The position numbers and the translations under genes were made by a program. A stretch of 56,821 nt of DNA from Chloracidobacterium sp. (lineage in GTDB: Bacteria; Acidobacteriota; Blastocatellia; Pyrinomonadales; Pyrinomonadaceae): contig JANYIL010000252.1 in the NCBI GenBank assembly GCA_025362075.1, positions 1 through 56,821 on the forward strand. The letters are read 5' to 3'. Positions 44,055 through 56,222 of this stretch are shown here, piece by piece (the first letter of the stretch is position 1; every line of letters starts with the position of its first letter). Under the pieces are notes generated by a model, which ran no database searches, had not been told where the DNA came from, and saw only the letters and a list, made by a program, of their open reading frames with translations.

Positions 44055-44987
44055 CTACGCAGTAATAATTACCGCCTTAGCGCCGGTCAATTCCGAAAAA
44101 TCTTTTGTGTAGATCGTATCGACGCGACGGATCTCGGCTATTGTATCGACGATGTCCTGCGTTTGAATAAAGCCGGATTCGACGTGGGCGATGGCCCAGT
44201 TTTTTATGTGCGAGGCTTTGCGGAGCGTTGCTTCGAGCAGGTGAAGATATTGCGATTTGGTTTCGGTAGCGGCACCGAGCTTGCCGGCCATTGCGGACTC
44301 AAAATCGTCCCAGAAATCGCTGCCGCCGCGAAGCCACTCTTCGCGCCACGCTCCGCGGCCGAGATAGCCGCGTGTGCCCTGAGCATGTGAGGCGGGCAGC
44401 CGTAAAAACATCAGGTCCGACGGCGTTTCTGAGATGAAATCGTCCGCGTTTTTGTTTGAGCAGGCGTTGGATTCGCCGTTATTAAAAGGCTCGGGCTGTA
44501 TTGACCACAGGCGGCGATAGACGATAGACAGCGGCTGGCGCAGCTCACGTGTTTCTTCCTTAAATGACAGCACATATTCGCCGACCGAGATCGCGATGCT
44601 CGACGCGATCGCCCGAGACATCGGCGATTGGAGACGGTCGATATTGCGGCGGACATTGTCGAACCACCAGGCGTCGACCTCGGAAAACCAATTGGCAAGT
44701 GCCGGATTGTGCAGGCGATAGCCGGGGACGTAGGCGTCTTCGAGCACAATGCCGACCTCCTCGTCCGCGAGCTTTTCCTTGTTGTTGGCGATCTCGGCAA
44801 AACACCGCGTCCATGCGGACTGCATCGGGTGGTTGGCCAAGACTCGGACGTTCGAGCGTTTCAGGTAGGCTCCGAGAGCCGCACTGTCGGCAAACGGCAA
44901 CGCGGCCGACGCAAATTTCATGCGGCGCAGGACGTTGAGGTCGAACGCAAGCCAGCTTTTTGGTGATGCTTTGGTCTGTCCGTGCAT
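44055..44987 (-). CDS. unknown protein, possibly a degenerate D12-class adenine methyltransferase
   Basis: 310 residues, no confident family. Residues 31-43 (PFADSAALGAYLK) and RVLANHPMQSAWTR (48-61) resemble the SAM-binding and second motif of D12 DNA adenine methyltransferases. Around residues 191-210 the sequence DLMFLRLPASHAQGTRGYLG has the shape of the methyltransferase motif D-x-x-Y-x-D-P-P-Y, but the DPPY is replaced by RLPA. If the comparison holds, it has the fold without the catalytic site. It follows an HD-GYP gene by six bases, so the two are an operon. Confidence 0.55.
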   Translation of the reverse strand: MHGQTKASPKSWLAFDLNVLRRMKFASAALPFADSAALGAYLKRSNVRVLANHPMQSAWTRCFAEIANNKEKLADEEVGIVLEDAYVPGYRLHNPALANWFSEVDAWWFDNVRRNIDRLQSPMSRAIASSIAISVGEYVLSFKEETRELRQPLSIVYRRLWSIQPEPFNNGESNACSNKNADDFISETPSDLMFLRLPASHAQGTRGYLGRGAWREEWLRGGSDFWDDFESAMAGKLGAATETKSQYLHLLEATLRKASHIKNWAIAHVESGFIQTQDIVDTIAEIRRVDTIYTKDFSELTGAKAVIITA

Positions 44988-44993
44988 AACTTT

Positions 44994-45635
44994 TTACAGG
45001 ATCGACAATCCGCCGCCAAGCGGTTCTACAGATACTGTCTGGGGCAGCGATTCTTCCCGTACCTGGAGCGAGAGAAATGCCTTGACGACTGCCGGGTCAA
45101 ATTCGATCCCGGCCCACTCGGTCAAATATTTCCTCGCATTCTCGACCGCCATCGCCGGGCGAAAAGGCCGGGCGGCTGTCAGAGATGAAAACGTGTCCGC
45201 GACCCGCAGGATCCGTGCGGCGACCGGAATCTGCTCGTTTTCGATGCCATCGGGATAGCCCGCGCCGTTCCACCATTCATGATGCCAGCGGACGATGAGC
45301 TGCACGCCGCGAGGCAGGCCCAATTTTGCAGCTTCCTGTTCGCCGATCACCGGATGCCGCTGCAGGTCGATCCTCTCGCTGGACGTGAGGCCGGTGGTGC
45401 CGCGAATGTATTCGCGGTTCATCGTCATTTCGCCGATGTCATGAATCAGCGCGGCCTGCTGGAGAAAAAACCGGTCCCGCGAAGCGAGGTTAAACGCCGC
45501 CCCAAGAGCGTCGGCGATCGCCGCAACCCGCCCGCCATGCGCGTTCGAGTAGCCCTCGAACTGATCCATGCGGGCCGAGATGCCCAATAATTTCTCATCA
45601 ACCAAAGATGTTTCGGCGAGTAGGCTGTTCACCAC
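44994..45635 (-). CDS. HD-GYP domain phosphodiesterase
   Basis: 213 residues, a stand-alone HD-GYP domain. HDIGEM carries the HD pair, HPVIGEQEA the middle motif and HHEWWNGAGYPDGI the G-Y-P. RILRVADTFSSLTAARPFRP completes the metal site. Such proteins hydrolyse c-di-GMP to GMP. It has no receiver or sensor domain of its own. It is transcribed before the methyltransferase-like gene; a gene for a DUF4388-DnaJ protein lies upstream on the same strand. Confidence 0.92.
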   Translation of the reverse strand: MVNSLLAETSLVDEKLLGISARMDQFEGYSNAHGGRVAAIADALGAAFNLASRDRFFLQQAALIHDIGEMTMNREYIRGTTGLTSSERIDLQRHPVIGEQEAAKLGLPRGVQLIVRWHHEWWNGAGYPDGIENEQIPVAARILRVADTFSSLTAARPFRPAMAVENARKYLTEWAGIEFDPAVVKAFLSLQVREESLPQTVSVEPLGGGLSIL

Positions 45636-45653
45636 ATTAGTTTAAAGATAAGA

Positions 45654-45681
45654 GTTCAAAGTTCAAAGTTCAAAGTTCAAA
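45654..45681. repeat. tandem repeat, four copies of GTTCAAA
   Basis: Four exact 7-bp units, GTTCAAA, run from 45654 to 45681, directly before a shortened family C palindrome and upstream of the HD-GYP start. Confidence 0.9.
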
Positions 45682-45686
45682 AATCA

Positions 45687-45724
45687 ATGCCGCAAGCCCT
45701 TGCTTACGCGCGGGCTTGCGGCAT
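45687..45724. repeat. shortened palindrome of family C
   Basis: Arms ATGCCGCAAGCCC (45687-45699) and GGGCTTGCGGCAT (45712-45724) are perfect complements. The middle TTGCTTACGCGC and the CCGCAAGC/CGGGCTT pieces match the family C copy at 54411, as if an inner part had been lost. Confidence 0.75.
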
Positions 45725-45732
45725 AGCAGATT

Positions 45733-47280
45733 CTATTTTTTTAAGCTATCAAGCAGCTCGCGGGCCTCGCGGTTGCCGGGAAAAATCTTGAGCAGACGCT
45801 TTAATTCGCCCTCAGCACGTTTGAGCAGATTGAACTGGATAAAGAATTCAGCCAGCAAAATGCGAAATGTCGGGTTGTTGGGATCGATCTTGACGGCGGT
45901 CTGCATCTCGGATTCGGCCTTGTGCCGTTGTTTTTCGTTAGCCGAGAGGGCCTTGCCGTAATACGCGTGGTAACGGCCGTTTTTGGGAGCATAATGAACC
46001 GCCCGCGCTAGGAACGGCAGAGATTCGTCAAAATTGTCGTCCATCAACAGGCTGAAACCGCGCTGAAAATGATTCTCGGCCTGTTCGGTCTGTCCGGCCT
46101 CGGCAGCGGTATCCTCGCTCAAACCGCTTGACATTCGCTTTTCACGATCCGCGAGTTCCTTGCGAGCGCGATAATCGTATAGTTCGCGATTGGCGTCGCT
46201 TTTGAGCGTTTCATGTGCCTGGGCGAGTTCGGTAAATGCGCTCTGGATCCGCTTAAAGACCTCCTCCCTCTCGGAGTGATACCGGTCGGGGTGAAACATT
46301 TTTGCAAGCTTGAAGTATGCCTGTTTGATCTGCGCCGCATCGGCCTTAGGCTCGACACCGAGGAGATCGTAGTACGTGTCAGCACCTTCGACCTGTTGGA
46401 AATATTCTTCGAGCGTGATTGGGTTCTCGGTTTCTACGACCGGTTCTTTCTCTGGCGTCTCGGTAGCAGGAGCCTCGACAGGAGCTTGGATCAGTGGCAT
46501 TTTTGCTTCCTGTTTCAGCTCCAGCCTGGCTCCAAGCATTGCTCCGACCGTAGCTTCGGAAAATGCGGGCCGCCAGTCGTCGCGGGCGATCATCCCGCCT
46601 AACCATAGCGTGTAGATAATGTGAAGGGCTTTCCCTTCCGGCATCCCGCCGACGGCCGAAAGATCTGTCACCGTCACCGGTTCGTCACCGATGCGCGAAA
46701 ATATGAACCCTTCGTCGGATGTGAGATTTAGGCTTGTCTCGCTCGATAACAGCCTGCGAAACCGTTCGTCGAAACTGCGAAACCGCGACAGGACAGCGTT
46801 TTCGGCCATGGCCCTGGCGTAATCGAACAAGATACGCGTTGCGTCCACGTCGAAGGTCAGTCCGTCGCGCACGCGTTTCAGCGAGCTAAAGGCCCACTCG
46901 CCGTCGGGCCATTCGAGGATGTCGACAATGATCGCCTCGATCTGGTCCGTAAAAAGGCGGTGGGAATCTGCCTTGGTCAAAAAGTCTTTATTTTCGAGAA
47001 AGGCCACGAACTCAAAGTCGTTAGAAAAGTTGGGAACCTGGACGACATCCTTTTTAGTCAGCCGGTTGCGCTGGAGCATGATGTCGAACAGACGCGATGA
47101 GCGGGCATTGGAAACGGCAAATACAACGCGGCCGTCTTTCAGATAGATCACGCATTTCCGGTCTTTCACGGAAACGCGAAGGCTACCGCTAACCCGCGCC
47201 TGTGCGATCTCGGCGAGGAGTTCGGCAAACGGATGCGTCAGGAAATTTCCCTTGATCTCTAGATCGGATTGCGGTGTCAT
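45733..47280 (-). CDS. DUF4388 - J-domain - TPR protein
   Basis: 515 residues. Residues about 1-110 form a DUF4388 (PatA N-terminal-like) domain: GSLRVSVKDRKCVIYLKDGR. A J domain follows at about 305-370, DLLGVEPKADAAQIKQAYFK with the H-P-D signature in MFHPDRYHSE. Degenerate tetratricopeptide repeats fill the C-terminus (AENHFQRGFSLLMDDNFDES onward). It probably recruits DnaK/Hsp70 to partners, perhaps for motility or gliding-type processes where DUF4388 occurs (inference). The DnaK partner is not in the window. Confidence 0.9.
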   Translation of the reverse strand: MTPQSDLEIKGNFLTHPFAELLAEIAQARVSGSLRVSVKDRKCVIYLKDGRVVFAVSNARSSRLFDIMLQRNRLTKKDVVQVPNFSNDFEFVAFLENKDFLTKADSHRLFTDQIEAIIVDILEWPDGEWAFSSLKRVRDGLTFDVDATRILFDYARAMAENAVLSRFRSFDERFRRLLSSETSLNLTSDEGFIFSRIGDEPVTVTDLSAVGGMPEGKALHIIYTLWLGGMIARDDWRPAFSEATVGAMLGARLELKQEAKMPLIQAPVEAPATETPEKEPVVETENPITLEEYFQQVEGADTYYDLLGVEPKADAAQIKQAYFKLAKMFHPDRYHSEREEVFKRIQSAFTELAQAHETLKSDANRELYDYRARKELADREKRMSSGLSEDTAAEAGQTEQAENHFQRGFSLLMDDNFDESLPFLARAVHYAPKNGRYHAYYGKALSANEKQRHKAESEMQTAVKIDPNNPTFRILLAEFFIQFNLLKRAEGELKRLLKIFPGNREARELLDSLKK

Positions 47281-47423
47281 TTGGGCAAAAGCTGGAGTAG
47301 AGCGGCAAGCCGACTAGGCGGCCTGTTAAAATTGTAACAAATCCGGGACGGTAAAGTTAAGGGAAATCTTTCGCCTTTCGCGAATTTGTTTGATACGATT
47401 TTGTTTCGATAGCAACGAGTTTA

Positions 47424-48173
47424 ATGGAAAATGAGATAGAGATACGCGAATGCAAGACGCTCGACGAGCTGGCCGAATGCGTTCAGTTGCAACGCGAGGT
47501 TTTTGCCCTGCCGGAGGTCGAATTGTCTCCGGTTCGCCATTTTGTCGTGACGCGAAACGCTGGCGGATTTACGCTCGGGGCCTATATCGGCGGACGTCTC
47601 GCGGGGTTTGTGCTGAGTGTGCCGGCTTTTATGCGGGGTGAACGGGCTTTTTATTCGCACATGACCGGCGTCCGGCCCGAGTATCAAAGCCATGGGATCG
47701 GCGCCAAATTGAAATGGGCACAGCGGACGCGGGCCATGAGCGAAGGCGTTCGATATCTGAAGTGGACGTTTGAGCCAGTCAAGGCGCGCAACGCTCATTT
47801 TAATCTCGAAAAGCTCGGTGCGACGGTTTGTGAATTTCAGCCTAATTTTTACGGCACCGACTATGTGACCGACCCCGGCAGTGGACGCAAGATCGGCATG
47901 CAGAGCGACCGGCTTTTTGCCGAATGGGATCTGGAGAGCCCAAAAGTACGGGCCCTGGCGGCGGGCGAGAAATATATCGAACCGGGAGCCCCCTCCGCGA
48001 CGATCTCAATAATGAGCGATTGGCTCAGCCTCGTCGATTCCGATCCCGAGCGGGCGTTGGCGGAGCAACTGCGTATCCGAGACGAGTTTGTTGAGGCTTT
48101 TGCACGGGGCCTGATCGGCCGGGCGTTTCGCCGCAGCGACGAGCATCCTATGTATCTGCTTTATTTGGAATAG
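47424..48173 (+). CDS. GNAT family N-acetyltransferase
   Basis: 249 residues. The N-terminal GNAT fold is clear: IREC-KTLDELAECVQLQRE, AGFVLSVPAF and the acetyl-CoA loop GVRPEYQSHGIGAKLKWAQR (R-x-x-x-x-G-x-G/A). It belongs to the COG3375-like group, with a C-terminal half of unknown role (ITD-like). The substrate is unknown. Its stop is two bases before the Rieske gene, so the two are co-transcribed, possibly with ligA. Confidence 0.88.
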   Translation: MENEIEIRECKTLDELAECVQLQREVFALPEVELSPVRHFVVTRNAGGFTLGAYIGGRLAGFVLSVPAFMRGERAFYSHMTGVRPEYQSHGIGAKLKWAQRTRAMSEGVRYLKWTFEPVKARNAHFNLEKLGATVCEFQPNFYGTDYVTDPGSGRKIGMQSDRLFAEWDLESPKVRALAAGEKYIEPGAPSATISIMSDWLSLVDSDPERALAEQLRIRDEFVEAFARGLIGRAFRRSDEHPMYLLYLE

Positions 48174-48175
48174 TT

Positions 48176-49279
48176 ATGCCATTGTTCGAGATTGATCCCG
48201 ATATTCGAAAAGCTCGAACGCTCGCGTCGGAGTTTTACACTGATCCGGCGTGTTTTGAGCTGTCGAAGGAAAAGATATTCGTGCATTCGTGGCAATTTCT
48301 CGGCCATGCTGACGAGGTTGATGGCTTAAAACCCGCGACGATCCTGCCTGGCTTTCTGGACGAACCAGTTTTACTGGTTAAGACGGACGAGACGTTAGCC
48401 TGTCTCTCAAACGTTTGTACCCACCGAGGCAAAATACTGGTCGAGGAGCCGTGCCAAGCCAATCTGATCCGTTGCGGATATCACGGACGGCGGTTTTCGC
48501 TCGACGGCAAATTTCTCTCGATGCCGGAATTTGAAGGCGTCGAAAATTTTCCGTGCGAATCTGATAATTTGCGGCAGTTGCCATTTTCGACTCTCGGCGG
48601 TTTTATGTTTGCGTCGATCGATCCGGTCGCACCGTTCAACGCGTTTGTAAATGACGCCGCACCTTTGCTCGGTGATACCCAGCCGCAATTACTACGGCTG
48701 GTCGAGACCCGTGAATACGAGGTCAATGCTCATTGGGCGTTGTATTGCGAAAATTACCTTGAGGGGTTTCATATCCCATACGTTCATCGCAGCTTGAGTG
48801 AAATTGTCGATTACGGCAGTTATACGACCGAGACGTTCCGGTATTCCAGTCTACAGACCGCGCTGTCAGAACCGGGAGCGCCATCAATTACAGGAACTGG
48901 GTTTCAAGTTGGCGACGAGAGGCACCCAGTCGCTACCGCTCCCGGTTCTGACGCGCATTCCAACATCGCAGCCAGTTATCTATTCATCTTTCCAAATTTG
49001 ATGTTCAATTTCTATCCCTGGGGCCTCTCTGTAAATGTTGTCCGTCCCGTAACACCGTCGAAAACGGTGGTCGAATTCCTAACGTATGTTAGCGACGAAA
49101 CGTTGATGGAAACCGGTGCCGGAGCCGACCTGCACGGCGTCGAAATGGAAGACGAGGCGGTCGTCGAGAGCGTACAAAAGGGAATCCGCTCACGGTTCTA
49201 TTCCCATGGCCGATATTCACCGACACGCGAGCAGGGGACGCATCATTTTCACCGCCTGATCGCGGAATTTATGAAATAA
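48176..49279 (+). CDS. Rieske non-haem iron oxygenase alpha subunit with in-frame palindrome
   Basis: 367 residues. Rieske [2Fe-2S] ligands are C81-T-H83 and C100-G-Y-H103. The mononuclear iron site is suggested by NYLEGFHIPYVHRSL with two His, and an Asp/Glu is expected later. It would hydroxylate or demethylate an aromatic or quaternary-amine substrate with NAD(P)H. Residues about 230-259 (PGAPSITGTGFQVGDERHPV and flanks) are encoded by a family A palindrome, replacing what is usually a short loop before NIAASYLFIFPNLMFNFYPW. The frame and the rest of the protein are intact. Confidence 0.9.
   Translation: MPLFEIDPDIRKARTLASEFYTDPACFELSKEKIFVHSWQFLGHADEVDGLKPATILPGFLDEPVLLVKTDETLACLSNVCTHRGKILVEEPCQANLIRCGYHGRRFSLDGKFLSMPEFEGVENFPCESDNLRQLPFSTLGGFMFASIDPVAPFNAFVNDAAPLLGDTQPQLLRLVETREYEVNAHWALYCENYLEGFHIPYVHRSLSEIVDYGSYTTETFRYSSLQTALSEPGAPSITGTGFQVGDERHPVATAPGSDAHSNIAASYLFIFPNLMFNFYPWGLSVNVVRPVTPSKTVVEFLTYVSDETLMETGAGADLHGVEMEDEAVVESVQKGIRSRFYSHGRYSPTREQGTHHFHRLIAEFMK
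48865..48952. repeat. palindromic element, family A, inside the Rieske oxygenase gene
   Basis: Perfect 16-bp outer arms GTCAGAACCGGGAGCG (48865-48880) and their complement (48937-48952). An inner ACTGGG/CCCAGT pair and CGCTACCGCT also match the copy at 27464. Confidence 0.9.
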
Positions 49280-52629
<3,350 letters not shown>

Positions 52630-52713
52630 TGGATACCGATTCGGATTATCATTATTTCATAAACTTAAATGATATTTAAGATTTTTTGACAAGAAACTAT
52701 ATCCTTTCAAATT

Positions 52714-54012
52714 ATGAGCGATTTTTTTACTGCAAACATATCAGAAGCAGACCCAATTGTTAGCAACGCGATTGACAACGAGGTTCGGCGGCAGACGGAG
52801 GGGCTTGAGCTTATTGCGTCGGAGAATTTTGTGTCCGAGGCCGTTTTGCAGGCGATGGGCACGGTCTTTACAAACAAATACGCCGAAGGGTATCCGGGCA
52901 AGCGGTATTACGGCGGGTGCGAGTTTGCGGATGTCGTTGAGAATTTGGCGATTGACCGGGCGACGCAGCTATTTGGGGCCGAGCACGCAAACGTTCAGCC
53001 GCATGCTGGGGCGCAGGCGAATATGGCGGTTTTGATGACGGCTCTTGATCACGGCGATCAGATATTGGGTATGAATTTGTCGCACGGTGGGCATTTGACG
53101 CATGGGCATCCGCTCAATTTTTCAGGGATTAATTACAAGGTTGCGGATTACGGCGTCAGTCGGGACACCGAGCAGATCGATTATGACGAATTAGAGCGAA
53201 TCGCAGAGGAAAGTAAGCCTAAACTGCTGATTTGCGGGGCGTCCGCCTATCCGCGGACGATAGATTTTGAGCGAATTGGCGAGATCGGCCGCAGCGTTGG
53301 GGCAAAGATCATGGCCGACATAGCACATATTGCGGGATTGGTCGCGACGGGGCTGCATCCTTCGCCGGTGCCGCATTGTGAATTTGTGACGACTACTACG
53401 CATAAGACGCTGCGCGGGCCGCGTGGCGGGTTGATTCTGTGTCGTGAGGAATTTGCGGCGGATGTTAACCGCAGCGTTTTTCCGGGCACGCAGGGCGGGC
53501 CGTTGGTGCACATTATCGCGGCAAAGGCGGTCGCGTTTGGCGAAGCTCTGCGGGACGATTTCAAGATCTATCAGCAGCAGATCATCGATAACGCACGGGT
53601 GTTGGCCACGACATTGAGCGACGCCGGCTTGCGGCTCGTTTCGGGCGGTACGGACAACCATTTGGTACTCGTGGACGTCTTTATGGATGGCAAGGGCATA
53701 ACCGGCAAGGCGGCGGAAAAGGCACTCGGCGACGTGGAGATAACGGTGAATAAGAACACGATACCGTTCGACACGCAGAAGCCGTTTATTGCCTCGGGCA
53801 TAAGATTGGGAACTCCGGCCCTGACGACGCGTGGAATGAAAGAGGCCGATATGAGGCTCATCGGCAAGATGATCGCGTCGGTCATCCAAGATCCGGAATC
53901 GGAAGAGGTCAAGGCCAGGGTCAGACGCGACGTGGCGGAATTGACGGCCAAATTTCCGATGTACCCGGACCGGCTCAAAGAGCCACATGGTGATGCGGTA
54001 TCAATGAGCTGA
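52714..54012 (+). CDS. glyA: serine hydroxymethyltransferase
   Basis: 432 residues. It interconverts serine and glycine with tetrahydrofolate. It starts with [20 protein letters not shown], followed by [34 protein letters not shown] and [19 protein letters not shown], with the PLP-binding Lys, are the family signatures. The C-terminus is complete. It stands as a single gene with an AT-rich 84-base leader that lacks a clear ribosome site; no glycine riboswitch is apparent in that short space. Confidence 0.97.
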   Translation: MSDFFTANISEADPIVSNAIDNEVRRQTEGLELIASENFVSEAVLQAMGTVFTNKYAEGYPGKRYYGGCEFADVVENLAIDRATQLFGAEHANVQPHAGAQANMAVLMTALDHGDQILGMNLSHGGHLTHGHPLNFSGINYKVADYGVSRDTEQIDYDELERIAEESKPKLLICGASAYPRTIDFERIGEIGRSVGAKIMADIAHIAGLVATGLHPSPVPHCEFVTTTTHKTLRGPRGGLILCREEFAADVNRSVFPGTQGGPLVHIIAAKAVAFGEALRDDFKIYQQQIIDNARVLATTLSDAGLRLVSGGTDNHLVLVDVFMDGKGITGKAAEKALGDVEITVNKNTIPFDTQKPFIASGIRLGTPALTTRGMKEADMRLIGKMIASVIQDPESEEVKARVRRDVAELTAKFPMYPDRLKEPHGDAVSMS

Positions 54013-54035
54013 AATCGCCGTTTTGTTAAAAACGT

Positions 54036-54401
54036 ATGAGGAATTTTGCCGCAGTTTTACTTTTTTCCATTCTGTTTGCTGTCAACGCTCCCTCTCAAGT
54101 CAGACAGGTTTCGACGCCGGCCGAGCCGCCCGCGGATTTCAAAGGCGACGGCTGTACGGCGTTTCCCGATGGCGACTGGGGTGACTGTTGTTTCGAACAC
54201 GACAAAGCATATTTCCGCGGCGGTACCGCTATGGAACGCCGCGAGGCTGACAAAAAGCTATTCCAATGCGTGAAAGCTAAAAAGGGGCTGCACCATGCGA
54301 TCATTGCTCCGATGATGTGGATGGGCGTGCGTGTCGCCGGGATGGAGCTGTTGCAGGCTCCATTTAGCTGGGGTTTTGGGCAGCCAAAAACTAAGAAATA
54401 A
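54036..54401 (+). CDS. secreted phospholipase A2-like small protein
   Basis: 121 residues. The signal peptide (about 1-20, MRNFAAVLLFSILFAVNAPS) is followed by FKGDGCTAFPDGDWGDCCFE, then HDKAYFRGG. C51-C52-x-x-H55-D56-x-x-Y59 has the pattern of the phospholipase A2 catalytic helix (C-C-x-x-H-D-x-C-Y), here with Ala in place of the last Cys. Residues 70-110 form a further helix and a hydrophobic tail (IIAPMMWMGVRVAGMELLQA). It may hydrolyse phospholipids outside the cell, or be an inactive relative. It follows glyA by 23 bases. Confidence 0.72.
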   Translation: MRNFAAVLLFSILFAVNAPSQVRQVSTPAEPPADFKGDGCTAFPDGDWGDCCFEHDKAYFRGGTAMERREADKKLFQCVKAKKGLHHAIIAPMMWMGVRVAGMELLQAPFSWGFGQPKTKK

Positions 54402-54410
54402 AAACTTTAT

Positions 54411-54487
54411 TGCAGAAGCCCGCGCGTGAGCAAGGGCGTAAGATCCAACTTGAGTGTTACGCCCTTGCTTACGCGCGGGCTTCTGCA
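54411..54487. repeat. palindromic element, family C, complete copy
   Basis: 31-bp arms 54411-54441 and 54457-54487, one mismatch, loop of 15 bases. Outer ends read TGCAGAAGCCCGCGCG. Other copies: 14704-14734 (half) and 45687-45724 (shortened). Confidence 0.9.
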
Positions 54488-54512
54488 TCTGAGCAATCCG
54501 TGGTGGAAGGTT

Positions 54513-55133
54513 CTAATCCCCGCGCGGCTCGACTTCCGCATCAAACTGTTCGAGAATATCGCGAGCCTCGTCCGAGTCAAATTCGTAGGCTTTTTGCTCG
54601 AGCGACGCGGCGGCGATACCGGCGTACAGGGGGTCGTCGAGCAGCGGGATAAGGTTTGGGATCGGCATCATCGCAAGTGTTTCGTAGGCGATAGCACGTA
54701 TCTGAGGCATATCGGTCTGGCGGATGACCTCGGCGATCTCGCCCGATGAATACCGCTCGGTCAAATGATCGGCGAGTTTGTCGAGACGGTTATAATCATT
54801 GTCCTTGATCGCGCGCGTCGCGAGCTGGATAAAAACCTCGGCCGACGCCGACTGCGATTCCAAAACAAGTACGCACGTATTGGCGAGCCGAGTTATCTCA
54901 GTTAGCTTGGCAATATCTTTGCGGATCTCGATCGTCTTTGATTGCTCGTCGAGGGCTGTGAGCAGACGGCTAACTTCCCAGTCGGCGTGTGCGTCGTAGG
55001 AGAATTTTGGAGTTGGTAAATTTGCCGGCCCCGTTTTGCTGGCTTGCAGGGCACCGACAAGCATTTTTTTTGTGATCGGCCGCAAGCCATCCCAAATGCT
55101 CGCAACCGTTCCGCCGAATTCCTTGATCATCAT
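54513..55133 (-). CDS. hypothetical protein with helical-repeat character
   Basis: 206 residues, no recognised family. Almost the entire sequence is alpha-helical by inspection (KIDEL-like helices, many Leu/Ala heptads: SRLLTALDEQSKTIEIRKDI, EVFIQLATRAIKDNDYNRLD). HEAT/ARM-like pairs appear near PLLDDPLYAGIAAASLEQKA. The C-terminus is acidic. It may be a scaffolding protein. It is downstream of the 55171 gene on the same strand but separated by 37 bases, probably in the same operon. Confidence 0.65.
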   Translation of the reverse strand: MMIKEFGGTVASIWDGLRPITKKMLVGALQASKTGPANLPTPKFSYDAHADWEVSRLLTALDEQSKTIEIRKDIAKLTEITRLANTCVLVLESQSASAEVFIQLATRAIKDNDYNRLDKLADHLTERYSSGEIAEVIRQTDMPQIRAIAYETLAMMPIPNLIPLLDDPLYAGIAAASLEQKAYEFDSDEARDILEQFDAEVEPRGD

Positions 55134-55170
55134 GTCAATGGATTAAGTTTGCAGTCAGTCTCGACACTTG

Positions 55171-55509
55171 TCAAGCACGTTTTACTTTGCCGATGGATTC
55201 GCCGAGCCGCGTTTCTACCGAGCAAAGAGCGTCTTCAAAATCGGTTGAATATTCGTCGACATTCTCGACCAGGGCATATGGCGTTTCGCCCAAATGGCGT
55301 ATTTCCCACGCAACGCCCCCGGACAGCGGCGGCCGCGAAAACCACGCCGCGTCGACCTCGGCGTCGATAACCTGCACGCCGTCAACGAATTGCGAGATGC
55401 CGTCGTTCACACGAGCTTTCAACGTCGGAGTGAGCAAAACCCGCCGTAAAACCCAGCCGTGTTTTTCGTAAACCGCGATGATCTCGCCGATATTTTCAGC
55501 ATCGATCAT
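55171..55509 (-). CDS. hypothetical cytoplasmic protein
   Basis: 112 residues, no recognised family and no signal peptide. It begins with an amphipathic helix (AENIGEIIAVYEKHGWVLRR) and continues with an alpha/beta pattern (SGGVAWEIRHLGETPYALVE). The ATG overlaps the stop of the lipoprotein gene at 55506 (ATGA), so the two are translationally coupled. It is probably the middle gene of a three-gene operon (lipoprotein, this, 54513). Confidence 0.68.
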   Translation of the reverse strand: MIDAENIGEIIAVYEKHGWVLRRVLLTPTLKARVNDGISQFVDGVQVIDAEVDAAWFSRPPLSGGVAWEIRHLGETPYALVENVDEYSTDFEDALCSVETRLGESIGKVKRA

Positions 55510-56078
55510 TTGGCGTTCTTATTTGATTTCGGATCCAAGGGGCCTATATTTGCGATCGTCGGTTTCAGATTTGAACTCGGGGCGATAACGGTCGTATTTG
55601 TCTGAGCGTTGGCCGCCTGTTTTTCGAGAAAGTCGCGGCCGGGTCCGGGCGATGTGAACGATCCGGCAAACAGGTCACCAACGGCCAACTTCCACCCGCC
55701 ATCCTCTTTCATGAACGGCAGATCTTCCCATTTGCTTTCTTTCGAATTCCAAACCTCAATCGAACCCATATCGCCGTTAACTCGTTCGTCGCGGATATTT
55801 GGCATCGTTTCCGCGAACGTGGTCTGTGTAAACGCATTTTCGTAGACCTGTTCGAGCGGCTTTTTGTTTCGCTGCGACTGCATGACGCCCAATTCGAGCG
55901 TTTTCTTGGTCATTAGCTTCTTGATCGCTTCGGTATCCTTGGTTTTGACGACGGCGAAAATAAGTTTGTACGCGTCGGTCGGCGACGTCCCGCCGCCGCC
56001 GCCGGAACTTTGCCCACCGCATGCGAAGGCCAATGCCAATACGGAAAGTGCTATGATCGCCAATATTATTCTGTACAT
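55506..56078 (-). CDS. lipoprotein with DUF4878-like domain
   Basis: 190 residues from ATG 56078 (MYRIILAIIALSVLALAFAC). The lipobox LAFAC places the lipidated Cys at residue 20, followed by a Gly/Ser-rich linker (GGQSSGGGGG). The domain beginning PTDAYKLIFAVVKTKDTEAI, then KWEDLPFMKEDGGWKLAVGD, is the DUF4878/NTF2-like fold. Membrane-anchored proteins of this kind often serve as binding or stability factors; its function is unknown. It is the first gene of the operon with 55171. Confidence 0.75.
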   Translation of the reverse strand: MYRIILAIIALSVLALAFACGGQSSGGGGGTSPTDAYKLIFAVVKTKDTEAIKKLMTKKTLELGVMQSQRNKKPLEQVYENAFTQTTFAETMPNIRDERVNGDMGSIEVWNSKESKWEDLPFMKEDGGWKLAVGDLFAGSFTSPGPGRDFLEKQAANAQTNTTVIAPSSNLKPTIANIGPLDPKSNKNAK

Positions 56079-56222
56079 AATTACGATATTTTTGCTCAAC
56101 CTGAACTATGATTTGAAGTATATTACGATCGAGTGGAAAAACCAATATTCTTGCCCGTGCGGGGCGCATTTACTAATTAACGCTCCTCGCTTATCATCAA
56201 ACCCATCAATTTCTAATAGTCC

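Noticed and set aside
45654-45681. Possible CRISPR array
   Set aside because: The units are only seven bases and directly adjacent, without spacers; no cas gene is present.
52630-52713. Possible glycine riboswitch before glyA
   Set aside because: The space is 84 bases, AT-rich, and shows none of the conserved riboswitch stems.
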